Assembly: GCA_029959195.1 (NCBI GenBank)
Contig: CP114125.1
Coordinates: 1,302,001-1,366,000 of the forward strand
From: Dictyophora rubrovolvata
Taxonomy: Eukaryota; Basidiomycota; Agaricomycetes; Phallales; Phallaceae
Length of the DNA stretch: 64,000 nt
Reading direction: 5' to 3'
Shown here: positions 25,853 to 38,084 of the stretch, piece by piece
How the letters are laid out: the number at the start of each line of letters is the position of its first letter
Position numbering within the stretch: the first letter of the stretch is position 1
Program-made: the position numbers and the translations under genes
Notes under the pieces: generated by a model
Databases searched by the model: none
What the model was told of the DNA's origin: nothing
The model's input: only the letters and a program-made list of their open reading frames with translations

Positions 25853-26185
25853 GTGGGGCGGCCCGGATGATTTCCCTTCGTTGCTTACTTTGGAACTGGC
25901 GCTATTAAATGGCGCGAATTATTACTTTCTCTAGGTATTATGTATTATAAATTAGTTGCAGAGAGGATATCTGAGTGGAAACAGAAAAGCTATTCGAGAA
26001 TAAAAATAAAAAGAACCTCCACGATGCGACCACCATTATTAATGTCCATTGTCAATTCAGAGTAAGAATAGAATGAGAGGGTGTGGTCCAGATGGATATA
26101 TACATATGAGAGTGACAGAGTGAGAGAGAGCGACGAATGATAGTGGGTGAATGTTTTTTTTTTAAGAAGCATCATCATCGTGTAA
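25853..26185. other. Short intergenic region
   Basis: 333 bases between two genes on the same strand. It should hold the aminopeptidase promoter and the end of the transporter transcript. No other feature seen. Confidence 0.4.
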
Positions 26186-27906
26186 TCATCGCTGTAATCG
26201 CTCCGAGCTGGTATTCCGACTATTATTCCGACTACCAGATGGCCGTCGACCATTGCCAATTTCAAACTCTAAACTTCGAAGTTGACCACCCTGAGCTTTA
26301 GCTTTCGCTTTTTTGGAAGGATTCAATTGCGTCCGCTCGTTCGTTTCCTCATCCGAGACTTCTCCTTCTCCTCCTCCCCCCTCCATCTCTACCTCTTCTT
26401 CATGTAATTCACCCAACGCCATATCACCATCAAATAATGTCATGCTTCCGCCTATACTGTTTCTATGTCCCCGACTGCCGCGGCGCATATGGCCTGGTGC
26501 ACCGTTCAGACCGATAGCATGCGGTGTAGACGGCCATCCCTCATTGCTTAATCTCGATGTCGGAGCTCGAGGGTCGAGTACCCCGTTTTCTAAAGAATGT
26601 CGTACGGAAATATAAGACACATCCGCATCGTCCGCGTCCGTCCGCGAGATGTTTAGGAGATGAACGCCTAGAAAGGTGACGATAAAACCATCGATGAGCG
26701 AGGCTGTGTTGGCTCCAGATGTTGAGTTGAACCCTTGGAAAAGTATTAACGAAGCCGATATTGTTGCTGTCGAGAAGCAGACGTAGTACATGGGGTTAAC
26801 ACTAAGAGACGTATGTTACCGTCACAAAGCCATACGGCCGAGAATAGGTTTCCTGGAACTTACACATTAGTAGAGAAGGTATCCAGTGCTTTGTTGAAGT
26901 AGTTCATCTGGACAAGGATACAAAGCGAGACGACGATGGCGAAAACATAAGTGCTCGGATGCGTGAATTGGTTGTTCCCGGCTAGTGTTAACTTGACAGC
27001 AATGCCAAAGCCTTTAATGGCCATTATAGATACGGAGCCAACTACGGAGCAGATTGAGACGTAAACAAGAGGATTCCGAGTTCCGTATCGTGGTGAGACG
27101 TAGTAGATCATGCCGAGCGTGAAGACGAGGACAGTGAGACAATACATTAGGAAGCCTGATGCGGAGGGTTATAAAGACAGATAGACGAGGAGATACAAGC
27201 GTCAGCGTACCGGATTGTAGAGCGTAATTAAGTATCTCGTCGACAGTTTGAATCTGTTTATCTTCTGGGGCGTGCAGAACGATGATGAGGGAACCGAGGA
27301 TACATAATGTGCAGCCTATTCGTCCGACATGACCCAGCTCTTCTTTTAGGAACACCGAAGCCAGAACAGCTCTAAAAAGAGTATCAAAAGGATAAGGACG
27401 AAATTATCATTGCTAACGCGAGAAAAAAAATACGCACCCTATGAGGACACTGAGAGCTCCTAGTGGTGTAACGAGGATGGGAGGAGCGAATGTATACGCC
27501 GCAAAATTAGCAACTGAAATTTCCTATTAAACTGAATGCCTTGACAGTGTAAACGATGTTCCTACTTTCACCAATGACCACTGTCACCAGACGAGCGGAA
27601 AGTTGAAGGGGAAAATACACAGGTCATGACACGTATATGTTAAGAAGGCGTTCAAACGGCTCACTCGTTATCATTCCTATCCACCAAATTACGTTCCTTA
27701 GATACGAACGATCATCTGAGGCTTGATTTAGATTCGGATTCCGTCGTGCTGCATCGTTAAGACCCTGGTAATAGCGGATATGAATATGGTGGATCCATAG
27801 CTAGAGGAACACCAGACGTTACCTTCTTGGTGATGATGAAGCTTGTACCAATGGCTAGCGAACTTGATAATGCAAGTACCAAGCCAATGTACTTATCTTC
27901 CACCAT
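26186..27906 (-). CDS. NIPA-type magnesium transporter (DUF803)
   Basis: Membrane protein of the NIPA family, known to carry Mg2+ across plasma or endosomal membranes. Starts [21 protein letters not shown] (27906), a first membrane helix, then [11 protein letters not shown] after an intron. Further recognisable parts: [80 protein letters not shown] and [20 protein letters not shown], spread over several short-intron exons. About nine membrane segments in total, as is usual. The last 130 residues form a hydrophilic tail with an acidic tract ([20 protein letters not shown]) and a Ser/Asn/Arg-rich end. The start lies only about 20 bases from the edge of a duplicated block (27929 onward), so part of its promoter is duplicated sequence. 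Confidence 0.88.
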
Positions 27907-27928
27907 CAATTAAAATCAGTGGAGACTA

Positions 27929-28940
27929 CTTAGAGAAATGGTGGATGGTTTCGTCTCTTGTTCGTTTCCAGCTGTGCGACTGTGTAAAGTTGTGGGTCCT
28001 AGGCCTGTTTTGTTAGACGCCCAAAGACAGCTATTTTGTTGAAGCGCCGGTTGGTCCCGTCTTTCCATCTTCCATCTGATGAATTTGCGATTGTTCACTG
28101 GCACAACAGGGCACAATGTGCTCGCGTAGTCAAACTGCCACCTGGGCGGAAAAAATCTACTTTTATGCTCCACTCGCAAAGCGCTGATTTGTTGAGATGA
28201 GGGTCGGATTTACGGAATTGTTTTGCGCAATGCGGTCATTGGCGAGAATCCCCTCTATGGTACAGCTTTCATCTGATTTTATTCCTTCGAATCGAATATA
28301 CAAAGTCTTACAAACGCGGCTGTTCAAACACACACTATCCTTCGTCGCCAGTCTCACCCAGGTCAAGGGATAGTATTACAAACGGCTTCTTTGCGATGAC
28401 ATGCTGGGCAAATACATCAACAACTCTATCCGAAGATACACAACGTCACGTACTTTTGCCTTATCGACAACTATTATTCCACGTTGTGCATGTAACGGTC
28501 ATCAGATCCAGTGACGACATATAGTTTATGACATCCGGCTCAGCGTCGTTGAAACGCTGATTTCTCAAGCAGTTAAACTATGCCTGTTATCTAATGCTTC
28601 GGACTCAAAACTCGGGAGGCACGTTTTCTTTTCAACCACCCCTCAATCGATGGTCGTCGATAAACTGACTTCTTGAACTCAAAGAGAACTTCTTTTTTCC
28701 GTCGGGTACGCGCACAATAACAACAGAAACCATTTACTCACTAGATCAAACTCGGAAAATCTGACTCTACTAGGAGCCATACCCCGAGGCGAAATACACC
28801 AAAGCCTTTTATTCCACCATCCTCCCATTTCCGCAACTCCAAACAGAATTCAACTAGATATTCTCTACAATATCTTCACATTGACCGTGTACGGCTTATC
28901 TATTCTTGAGACGACCGCATTGAATGTCGCAAAATCCGAA
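27929..28940 (+). repeat. Segmental duplicate block, copy 1, with truncated F-box gene end
   Basis: Matches 40097-41895 in direct orientation with clear divergence. Shared landmarks include TTCCAGCTGTG, GGGTCCTAG, CAGGGCACA, ATAGTTTATGACATC and GATCAAACTCGGA. The right end encodes LDILYNIFTL, the start of an F-box, and then the match stops, so only a truncated F-box gene fragment remains. This copy lacks the solo LTR and about 470 further bases present in copy 2. It keeps many CpG sites that read TG or CA in copy 2. Confidence 0.75.
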
Positions 28941-29265
28941 GGTGCCAATATATTAAAGTTCGACGCACGAATCCTTCAGTGACAGATGGAGAGGGTAGAG
29001 ATTATTATACGACGTTGCGTGATTTTCTATGTATCACTCACCCGAAATCATAGATTTCCTTTAAAAGTGTGGCTTGGAGATTCAGTGAATTAACAGTAAG
29101 CTATTGAACGACAGAGAAAAACTCGAAGTTGAGAAGCATATAAAGAAAACAGAATCGATATTGGGAATGAAAAATTTTTGGAGCTAATCTGAAACATATT
29201 TCGAAGATAAAAGATCTGACTAGATTGAGGAGAGGTCTCTTCTTCTGAGATGTCCGTCAGTACTG
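28941..29265. other. Short intergenic region
   Basis: Lies between the truncated F-box fragment and the end of the next gene. Nothing further seen. Confidence 0.4.
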
Positions 29266-30249
29266 CTATTTCATCCAACTAACCATCCTGAATGGGCTCG
29301 GGAGCTGCCTCGCAACAGACTTCTTCCAGTCATCACCCCAATCTACTTCCCAAATATCATCTATCAGCTTCATGCATTCCTCAGTCACATCTTTCCATCC
29401 GGACTCGCTGGTACCTATTGCATGGCTGGGTGAAGAGGCGTCAGCTAAACACTCCTGACTCGCTTTTATCGCTTCTTCAATTTCCAAAGTATGCCGATCG
29501 ATTGAAACGATCTCTAGCTTATCTCCAGCCCATTGTCCACGATGAATTGGTCCCTCGTAACACATAGACGTTGAAGAATCAGAAGACCAGCAAATTTGTG
29601 CAATAGCGACGTGTCCAAGCGTAACTACTTTAGGTCGTTTTTCATTGCATCCTTCGAAAAATTGATCGAAACCTTTTTCATTGACATATAGCTTTTTTGA
29701 CAAATTTCGCAAGACGAAGGAAGTCACATCGCGATACTCGCTGCAAATATACTTCCACGCTGTCTTTTCTGACTCGTCCATATAAGAAAACCTTGGAATA
29801 CAACTTTTTTGAAAATAAAGGAGGCGAGTGTCATCACTGCGGTCGGGCCAATCGTCCTTCGAAAGATATAACTCTGTCGGAAGTTTTTCGAGTATAAGAG
29901 ACTTGTTTGATTCAGATGACTCAGGCTTAACCCTATCAAGATCGAGATTAGTAGGGACATTGTGGGAGCAAAAACAATTCTTCCTACTGATTAGTCTCGG
30001 TTGGTTTAAGACTAGGCAAAATATCTCTTTCAATACAATTAATCAGAAGGGCACTGTCTGCAAGCCGAGTAAGCAGCGTTTTCAGATCGTGACATGCTGG
30101 ATTAGCTGCAAAGAAGAATTCGCCCAGTTTGGATCCTGAATGTATACGACACAGCTCGTGTTTGTTCAAGTTCAATCTACGTCAATCGTAAGTCAGCCGT
30201 GTAACGAGACGTAGTTTTGCTTTACTAACAATTTCCAACATTGGCCCAT
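29266..30249 (-). CDS. MGQxW-family hypothetical protein (291 aa)
   Basis: Three exons: 30249-30230, 30176-29988 and 29932-29266, joined through introns of 53 and 55 bases with GT-AG borders and kept frame. The first exon is only 20 bases and gives MGQCWKL, joined to LNLNKHELCRI. This MGQ(C/Y)W...N(L)xKxE opening is one I recall from a large Agaricomycete family of unknown function, which supports the tiny exon. The middle holds KLPTELYLSKDDWPDRS, an F-box-like LPxE stretch but too short to call. The C-terminal part (HRGQWAGDKLEIVSI, DVTEECMKLIDDIWEV) is compact and acidic. No catalytic motif seen. Length and splicing look intact. Confidence 0.75.
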
Positions 30250-30690
30250 GTTGATAATGTCCACGAGGAGAGCGATAGAAATTAAACCTCGTCAGAGTCA
30301 TCCCTAGCCTATGCCAGTCACGGATCCTGGGTTTGGCGTGTTATTCTACCACCGAATCGGAACGTTAGCCACACAGCCTACGTGAGGCATAATATACTAT
30401 TATACACGAGTGAAAATCAGGCGAATACGGGCCATCGTTTTCAAAGACCTGCCGCACAGATATGAGCCTGGTATCGTGCAGTGTAATGTGATACTACTCA
30501 CTGGCATGTAAACCTTTTTCCGGATTTAGCGATGAGGGGGGATGGTGGTGGTTTTTATTCTGATCAAATGACCCTTAGAAGGAAACAAACCAGAGTCCGT
30601 ACTACATGTGTACTACGTACATATATACCGTCATAATATACTATACTACAGGATCGAACACATATCTGACAAACACGGAGAACAAGGGTA
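30250..30690. other. Intergenic, no gene seen
   Basis: Separates the promoter of the MGQxW gene from the 3' end of the kinase pseudogene. No coding or repeat feature found. Confidence 0.4.
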
Positions 30691-32342
30691 TCAAGCGGCA
30701 TCCTCAAACCACTCATCCTGAAGCAACTCCTTCGCACTTGCCCGATCCTCAGGATCGAGCCCCAAGCACCTCCTTCGCCTTATCTGTACTGATATCCCCA
30801 TCACTGTTTCGCACTACCCAGTGTTCAGTCTGATAGAGATAATGCCCGGGTTCCTTTTTCAGCCGGCCTACAGGTGCAATCAGTGATTGATAAGCGAGCG
30901 AGCACTGGGACATACAAGTTTCATTAAAATAATATCCAGCCAGTGGACTCGCACTTAATTGTTTGGCCAGGAACACTTCGCGCGTGTGAGCTATCATCTG
31001 AAAGAGCATGATTTCCGTCGTATCGAGATGGACACCGTCAACACTTCCTTCCTTGGTATTGAAGAGCGGCATGCCCGTGACGATCTCATACACCTAGGTA
31101 GCGACTCACACTCAGCATGCACGAAATAGATACACACCGAATCATAGTCATAGCGTAGTCTCACCAAACAACCAAACGACCAGATATCAACCTTCTCATT
31201 CCATGGACCTCCGATGTAGATCTCAGGCGGGCGCAAGCTCTCTGGACAGATGTGGTCTGTAATTCGCTGACCGATAGGTTGCGCTAGAGAAAGTGATAAA
31301 CAGATTTTAAATATCCGAGCGATGGGAGCGGAGAGGGGGGAGAGGAACTGACCGCTTCCCAGGTCACCCAAGACAAACGTACGCTTCGTAAACTTTTCTA
31401 TCGTCGGTAGAGGTAGCGGCTGCGATACAGCTGCATGAACAATACCATCATAGGATGCCTCTGCTTGATGCCGTCGCGAAGGGTTTGACTCAAGAAGTAC
31501 GCGAATGTCCTCATTCTCGAGTGGGGTGTCGAAGAAGATATTGTCGGACTTGATGTCCGTGTGGACAACACCACACTCATGAAGGTCATTCAGAGCACGA
31601 AGCGTATGAAGTGGTATACGCTTGGCCAGCGGCAAAGGATAGCGGAGGAGATTGCTGGTACGAGCATACCGAGTGATGTCTCCGCCAAAAAGCGGCGTGA
31701 CGAGGCAGATGTGTCTCCCTGCGCTACCCTTACCGGGAAGGGAGAAATGATCCACAAGTCGTAGGCAATGAGGACTAGGATCGTGACCAGGAGTGCTGGT
31801 AATGCGTTGTAATGCTGGAACTTGGAAGTTCCCAACTGACGCCTTTTGCGGCATATTTTGTACAATGTCCGTCAAGAGCTTTGAGAGCGAAATATGCCTG
31901 ATTACTATGACAAATGAATGCATAAACAGGGATGGAACCATAAGCAAAAAGACAAGACACCGTACCTCTGATCCTGGACGAGCCACGTACTCGAATTCAT
32001 CCCCCACCCAAGCTTGCGAAGGACTGTATAAGAGCGACTATGACTCCCAGCAAGTGATTCGCCAAATTCGAACTGTGCAAAGCCATGTCCCATGTTCTCC
32101 GGCATTCCCAAGGGTTCTTCTACAAAGTCGAAATCTACAACACGCTCGCCAGATCCGGGATCGACGGTCCAATGCTGGTTGGGGGTAAGTGGAATGGGCG
32201 AGGCATTGGTTCCAGCACGAGGATCCTTTGTCCAATGGATGGGTTGAGCTGTCGGGGATAGTTGCACGTGTAGACGTAGACCGTGGTACCGCCTAGTTAG
32301 TAGCGTAGTGTGGCACTGAATCTTGCAGACAGCCGGACGCAT
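30691..32342 (-). pseudogene. SRPK-like serine/threonine kinase, probably broken by two frameshifts
   Basis: Member of the expanded Agaricomycete SRPK-like kinases. Motifs in order: glycine loop LGWGMNSSTW, lysine segment YFALKAL, catalytic loop HTDIKSDNIFF, DLGS in place of DFG (usual for this group), SLRPPEI, and DIWSFGCLV. Two introns in the C-lobe restore DLGSAQPIGQ and CLVYEIVTG. Two places break the frame. Near 31813-31833 a 7-base near-repeat (TTCCA AGTTCCA on the minus strand) shifts between WELP and ALQRIT. At 30759-30762 a run of four G on the minus strand shifts before LDPEDRASAKELL, cutting off the last 23 or so residues, which end DEWFEDAA at 30691. If the G-run is a sequencing error only one break remains. 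Recent loss is likely, since everything else is well kept. Confidence 0.7.
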
Positions 32343-33037
32343 GAAAGAAGCACAGACTAGAGCGGCGTTTAAAAACCTTTCTCACAGTGGTGTATGCTGA
32401 CCAGAGCGTATCGTCTAAGCGAAGCTTGCGACTAGTCCTGCCAACTAGTTGGGAATGTCTTATCGTTTCTGATCGCCCTCTAACCGATCAAGACATTATT
32501 ATGGATTTTTTATGGTTTATAAACCCTCAATAAACCGTTTCAAGAATACCGAAATCTATTTTTGCGACACGGGCAACGGGTTTACGAAATTGTTTTGCGG
32601 TGCACTTGCGCTATTAAGTAGTACGCAGTCCGCTTTCTCGCCGTTTGTCAGTGGTTTTACACTCATTAACACAAGACAACTCAAGAGTCTCATTTCTGAT
32701 CTATCACATTGAAAAGTTCCATTAACCAGACCTTTCGATCCATTTTCGTATTAACTGTCCACATATTTATACGAGCCACCCGTCCGTCGACGCCTATTCG
32801 GAACTTGGAAGCTGTCCACAGCATCGTCCACATTGATATCCTTGGTGTCCATGACATCCATAGTCCCTCGCATTTATGAACGCATGGACAATGCCCCCAT
32901 CCCATAATATAAATCATATCAGACTCTTGCTCAGAAGCGCCAACTCGCGTTATTTAACTCCCTTGCAAAACTTCCCCCTCACTTTCGCATTCTCAGTTTG
33001 TTACATCACACAACCCACTATATCCAAACAGACTGTT
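32343..33037. other. Intergenic, promoter side of F-box/LRR gene A
   Basis: No gene seen. Around 32485-32575 the strings GGTTTATAAAC and ATTTTTGCGACA resemble parts of the palindromic MITE at 43843, so a relic of that family is possible. From about 32850 the sequence resembles the upstream region of paralogue B (about 37090-37240, reversed). Confidence 0.4.
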
Positions 33038-34629
33038 ATGGCTTGTGCTTCAGAACAATGGCTCCACAGCGTGAATTCCAGTTTGTACAGAGATGTGCAT
33101 ATATCAGAAGCAGTAGCTCCGTTGGGAAGGCTTGAATTAAGATCTGATGGCTATTTTGCAAGTGATCTAATGTGTCTAAATATGACAATTATATTAATAA
33201 TCTCTACTACTAGCACTTCCGCAAACCAATTACGCAAACACGGTTTGAACGCATGCAACAATACGCGCCACATGTTCAAATTCTCACTGTCGACGAGAGA
33301 TATGATTTAATTGTACGAGAGTTATCTGACTGGTCAAACCGGGGGACCAGACCCAGTACGTATCCTTTCCCGAACATTCGCTCATTGAGATGTGCGGAGG
33401 GAAAAAACAGGAGGTGTTGGGATATGAGCTCGTTAATGCCCCCTAGCCTGAACCACTTCTCTATAACGGCACCGGAAATCCCGCTATCTCATTTTTACAC
33501 TATCTATCAATCTTTGATCGAGGATCGCATGGATCTCTCTTCCCTTGCTATATACCTCCGACACGATGCACAACCCGCCATTAGGTGCATCCATTTGTTT
33601 GAAAGGCTTCTGGAAAAATTCAAAGACACGCTTACATGTGTGCACATGCCAGAAGGCTTCATGACTCCATCTGTGATCGACCGCCTAGCCAAGGTCACGG
33701 ACCTCCAGGACCTGGCAATTGGAATGCTTGGTGCTTCACTGGCAGAACCCAATTCAACTAAGCGTTATGCGGGTGCCATGGGCTGGGGTAATTTCAACTC
33801 GCTGCGTCGGTTTTCCTATTACGGCCTTTCCGATTGCTTGTACAACGCTTTTATACCCTGCCACGATCTGTCGCATGTAGCATCATTTCACTGGAGTTTT
33901 AACCCCAAAAATTGGCTCAATATTCAACCGCTTCTTGAATCCCTCTGCCATTGGTTTCCTCATCTAACCAGCCTCCGTCTCGGGGACTCCGAAATGTATC
34001 ACTCCGATAGCATTAAAATCGACGACATACCTCTGTTAGAATGGTCTGCTGTACGCCCGGTTTTGCTGTGTAGGCATTTAACCGAATTGGCCTTGCATGC
34101 AATACGCGTGTCCATTACCCGACAGCAGCTTCTCGGAATTTTCAACGTTAGGCCCTCTTGGAAAAGGCTGGAGCTCTACACGAAAGAGTCATTTGACTTC
34201 GAAGAACTCGGTCTCTTCGCGGAGTATTGTCCTGTTCTAACACACCTCGGAATATATTTCGGCTTGACATGCAGAGAACATTCTGTTAACCGTTTCAGAA
34301 GTCAATCGTCCACTTTCCGCTATCTTACTTCGATCGATTTCGCGTATAGCATGGTCTCCGGTGACTCCGCCCGTACGGTTGGCAGGTACCTCTATGAGAA
34401 TTGTGCGAAGCCACCACACGTCGTAGGTTGGGATAAAGAGACTTGGAATGATGTTGCGCAGTGTATTGCTGATTCATATGTTGATGAGGAAACAAGGACC
34501 GGACGGTCAATGTCCCCTGAAGCGAGAGCTTACGTTGAGAAACTTGAGTATAGTAGAAGGTTGATGGAAGTGGATTCCGAAAGTGAAGAAGATTCATCTG
34601 AAGAAGAAGATGATGATGAAAGACGATGA
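33038..34629 (+). CDS. F-box/LRR-type protein A, N-terminally shortened (511 aa)
   Basis: Two exons, 33038-33157 and 33214-34629. Paralogue of the gene at 35436-37089, which is convergent with it. The bulk is an LRR-like region with repeated leucine-rich segments (LTELALHAIRVSITRQQL, WKRLELYTKE) and an acidic tail (EEDSSEEEDDDE). The intron starts with GC (GCAAGT) and ends TAG, a GC-AG intron; paralogue B has GTGAGT at the same place. Compared with B about 45-50 bases are missing where B encodes its start codon and MEHVLYEVFSYFLI, the first half of the F-box. The next in-frame ATG is 33038, so a protein from here would lack a proper F-box and may not bind Skp1. It may be a pseudogene or a shortened but used gene. 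Confidence 0.65.
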
Positions 34630-35435
34630 GATACCGACGATCGATTGAAGCTTCAAGTAGATGTTACTATCGTCACTCGATCACTGTGGAATTTTGTATT
34701 ATTAATACCTAGAGTTTTGTTTGGATTTCTGTGTCAGCTATTTAATAAAATAAAGTACAATTCGTCGTGATATTGGTTTGCTGTTATGTTAGCACTTGCG
34801 TAATAAAAAAGCTCATTGTCTGCTTCCGGGTGGAGACACAATAATCTATACAAAACTTGTATGTTGGACGGAAACTCACTTGGCTTCAGTCCCTGTGTAT
34901 AATATTGGGACTCGGGAAAGAGTCAGTAAGAAGGCCGGTTTAATGCTGTCCATAAGAGCTATTGATATTTAGTACTACGTTTCTGATACTTTGTGGTCCC
35001 ATTGGATTCCTGCTGCCCACACTTCATTTGTGAGACCCGGGCTGACGTCTTGACATTCTTAGCGGTTTTTGGAGATGGTAATTATTTATGGGCATAGTGT
35101 AATGTAGGTTTAAGGCTATGATAGAGTAAGGAGCCGGATTCCTGAAAAACCATTCGCAGGCCGGTGAAACTTCATTCATGTGTTTGAATCGATATCTCTT
35201 GCCGCAAGAACGAGATATCGCTAAACTTAACTTCCTCCTTTAAACACACCTTCTGTTTCATATATTTAAATTTTACTTCATAAAATACATTATCATTTTT
35301 ATCTCTTATTTTTGTGTGTTCTACACCGCCGATACCTCACTGGGACTTTCATAATCGATAATTGATACAAAAATCTAAAGATAATACAAATTTCCACAGT
35401 CAAGTAACGAATCTAACAAAGGCTCAAAAGTTCAG
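34630..35435. other. Intergenic between convergent F-box/LRR genes
   Basis: Should hold the two 3' ends. No gene or repeat recognised. Confidence 0.4.
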
Positions 35436-37089
35436 TCATAGGTAACCCATCTCGTCGTCATCATCTTCTTCTTCTTCAGAGGAGTCCCCGCTTTTGGAAT
35501 CTAATTCCATCAACCAATTACTCTCCATTTTATCGACATACGCTCTCGCTTCTGGCGACATCAGCAGTCCAGTCTTTGTTGCCTCATCAACATACAAATC
35601 GGCAATGCACTGCGCAACATCATCCCAAGTCCTTTTATTCCAGCCATCAAGACGTGGTGGATTTTCACAGATCTCATAAAAGTACCTGCCAACGATGTGG
35701 ATGAAGTTATCCAGAATCACGCTATACGCGAAATCGATCGACACGAGATGGTGGAAAGTGGCCGTGTGACCGAAATGGTCAAGATAATCCTCTCTGTATG
35801 TCAAGTCGAAATGTATGCCCAGTTGCCTTAAGTTCGGACAGTGCTGCGCGAAGAGATTGACTTCTTGAAAGTCAAACGGCTCTTCGGTATATAGCTCAAG
35901 TCTTTCCCAAGACGCCCTATCTTTCAAAAAGTCGATTAATTGCTGCCGCGTAATGGACACGCGCAGTGCATGCAGGGCCAATTCGGCTAAATGCCTACAT
36001 GCCAAGACCGAGCGTAATGACGACCATTCTAACAGAGGGATGTCGTCAATTTCAACGTCCCTTGAGTCATACATCTCGGAATTTCCGAGATGTAGGCTGG
36101 TTAAAAGAGGAAACAAGCGACAGATGTTTGTGAAAAGGGATTTAATATCGGCCTGGATGTGGGTGTCGAAATCCCAGTGGAACGATGATACGGATGTAAG
36201 GTCGTGACGCAAGAGGAAGGTGTCGTACAGGCGGCTAGGAAGGTCGTAATAGGAAAACTGACGCAATACACTGAAATTCCCCCAGCCGTTAGCACCCGCG
36301 TAGCCTTTTGTTATTAGTGTCGGATTGGAATCTGAAGCATCAGGCATTCCAATCGCAAGGTTACAGAGATTTTTTATGTTAGCAAGCCGGGTGATAACAG
36401 ATGGTGTAATGAACACTTCAGGCAATTGCACCCACGTTAACGAATGTGCAAATTTTTCGAGAAGCTGTTCAAGTAATGGAATACAGCGGACGGCTGCCCG
36501 TGCATCGGGTCTAAGGTCGAAAGCGAGGAAATAGAGATCCGTGCGATTGCTCGTTAAAGATTGATAAATTTTGTGGAAATAGGCTGGTGAGAGGTCCGGT
36601 GCTGTGAAAGAGAAGTGATCCAGGTTGGGGGGTAATAACGAGCTTATGTCCCAGAGTCCCTTGTTTGTTCGCGCTGCGCATCTCAAGGAGCGAAGGCGCG
36701 GGAAAGGGTACTTGCTGGGCGTTCGGCTTGACCATTCAGACAGTGTTTGTACAACAAACTTGTATCTCGCATCCACGGCCAGAGCTTGTACGTACTGTGC
36801 ATATTTGAGAAAACGTTTGAATCGCGCAGGATCCGTGACTGGTCTGCGGAAGTGCTAGAGAAACGTCAACAAATCAGATAGTGGTCGGGCTGATAAGTAG
36901 ATCACTCACAAAATAACCATCTGAACTTAACAACATGAGTCCTCCCAAAGGAGCTACCGCTTCCGAGATGTGGACGTCTTTGTACATACTGGAAATCACA
37001 CAGTGAAACCATCGTTTGCACACACGAGCCAGAACAGTCTGTTCGGAGATCAGGAAATAGGAGAAGACTTCGTACAATACGTGCTCCAT
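35436..37089 (-). CDS. F-box/LRR-type protein B (532 aa)
   Basis: Two exons, 37089-36910 and 36854-35436, joined by a 55-base intron (GTGAGT...CTAG). The N-terminus MEHVLYEVFSYFLISEQTVL followed by ARVCKRWFHCV is a short F-box, expected to bind Skp1 in an SCF ubiquitin ligase. The rest is an LRR-like substrate-binding region (LAELALHALRVSITRQQL, SWERLELYTEE, NLRQLGIHFDL), ending in an acidic tail (SSEEEEDDDDEM). Substrate unknown. Paralogue A (33038-34629) faces it tail to tail, so the pair is an inverted duplication of one gene. B keeps the full start and appears intact. Confidence 0.8.
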
Positions 37090-38084
37090 TGCGAAATGGG
37101 TTATGCGATGTCGTAATTAGAATGCGAAATGTGAGGAGACAAGAGGACAGAGCGTTGAGAAAGCAAGTTGGTCATTAGGGCAAGGGTCCACCGCGTTTTA
37201 TATCGCAAGCAAGCACATTGTCCACGTATTGTTCCATGGCGCGCGGACAAATAAATAGGAGAGACAAGGGATATTTTGAACATCAAGGAATATCAGCTTG
37301 AGGACAGTTTCCGAATATAGACGAACAAGCGTCGATGACCTATGTTGTAGACAATTACGGTACGGGCATCAATTGACTTCGAGTTCCTTGTTGATTCCAA
37401 GCCCAGTCATACGATCTTGTGTTTATTGAGAATTAATACTGGATTTAGAGCAAAGCACGGCCTTGGAAAATAATATGAGCCACAGCTTGAAATGCCTGAT
37501 AACAATTTGGATGTCCACCGATGATTGAGAAGATATGTCACACACTAGTTATACCTCATCTACGACGTCCACCACCTCCCTCTTTTTTGCTCCCTGAACG
37601 GTCCATGAGATAAAGCCTTTGCGTGTATCCTTTCTAAGTGCTCTGACGGTCGGACGGCGGGACTCGTGGATATTCCTTTACAGCCTGTATCCTCTCGTTG
37701 CTCCAAAATAAAGAATGAGATGACTGCATATTCCAGTTGAAAGAGAATGTCAATATTCGTGTTTCAATCCAACTCACTTGAATAATTTTGACAAGTACGA
37801 ATGATATTTGAGCAAGGAAAAAAAAACGGAGACAGCCGAATGCTTAGTCATCTATCCCCGGTAGTTACATGTAACCATGAGCTTTAAGTTCCACATGGAA
37901 TTAAATAAATGCCTAAACGCACTTTTCCCCACAAGTGATTCTGCAAGATTCTATTATCCGTGAAGAGGGTTTACTATAACTCATCATATCGACGTTACAC
38001 ATTACTATGATTCACATACGAGGAAATGTTGGTAGCGTGTGGTTCACTTGATTGCTTGAACTAAACGTCACCCCGAACTCCCAA
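37090..38084. other. Intergenic, no gene seen
   Basis: Contains the promoter of F-box/LRR gene B; a TATA-like ATATAAAA lies near 37200 on the minus strand. No other feature recognised up to the edge of the inverted duplication. Confidence 0.4.
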
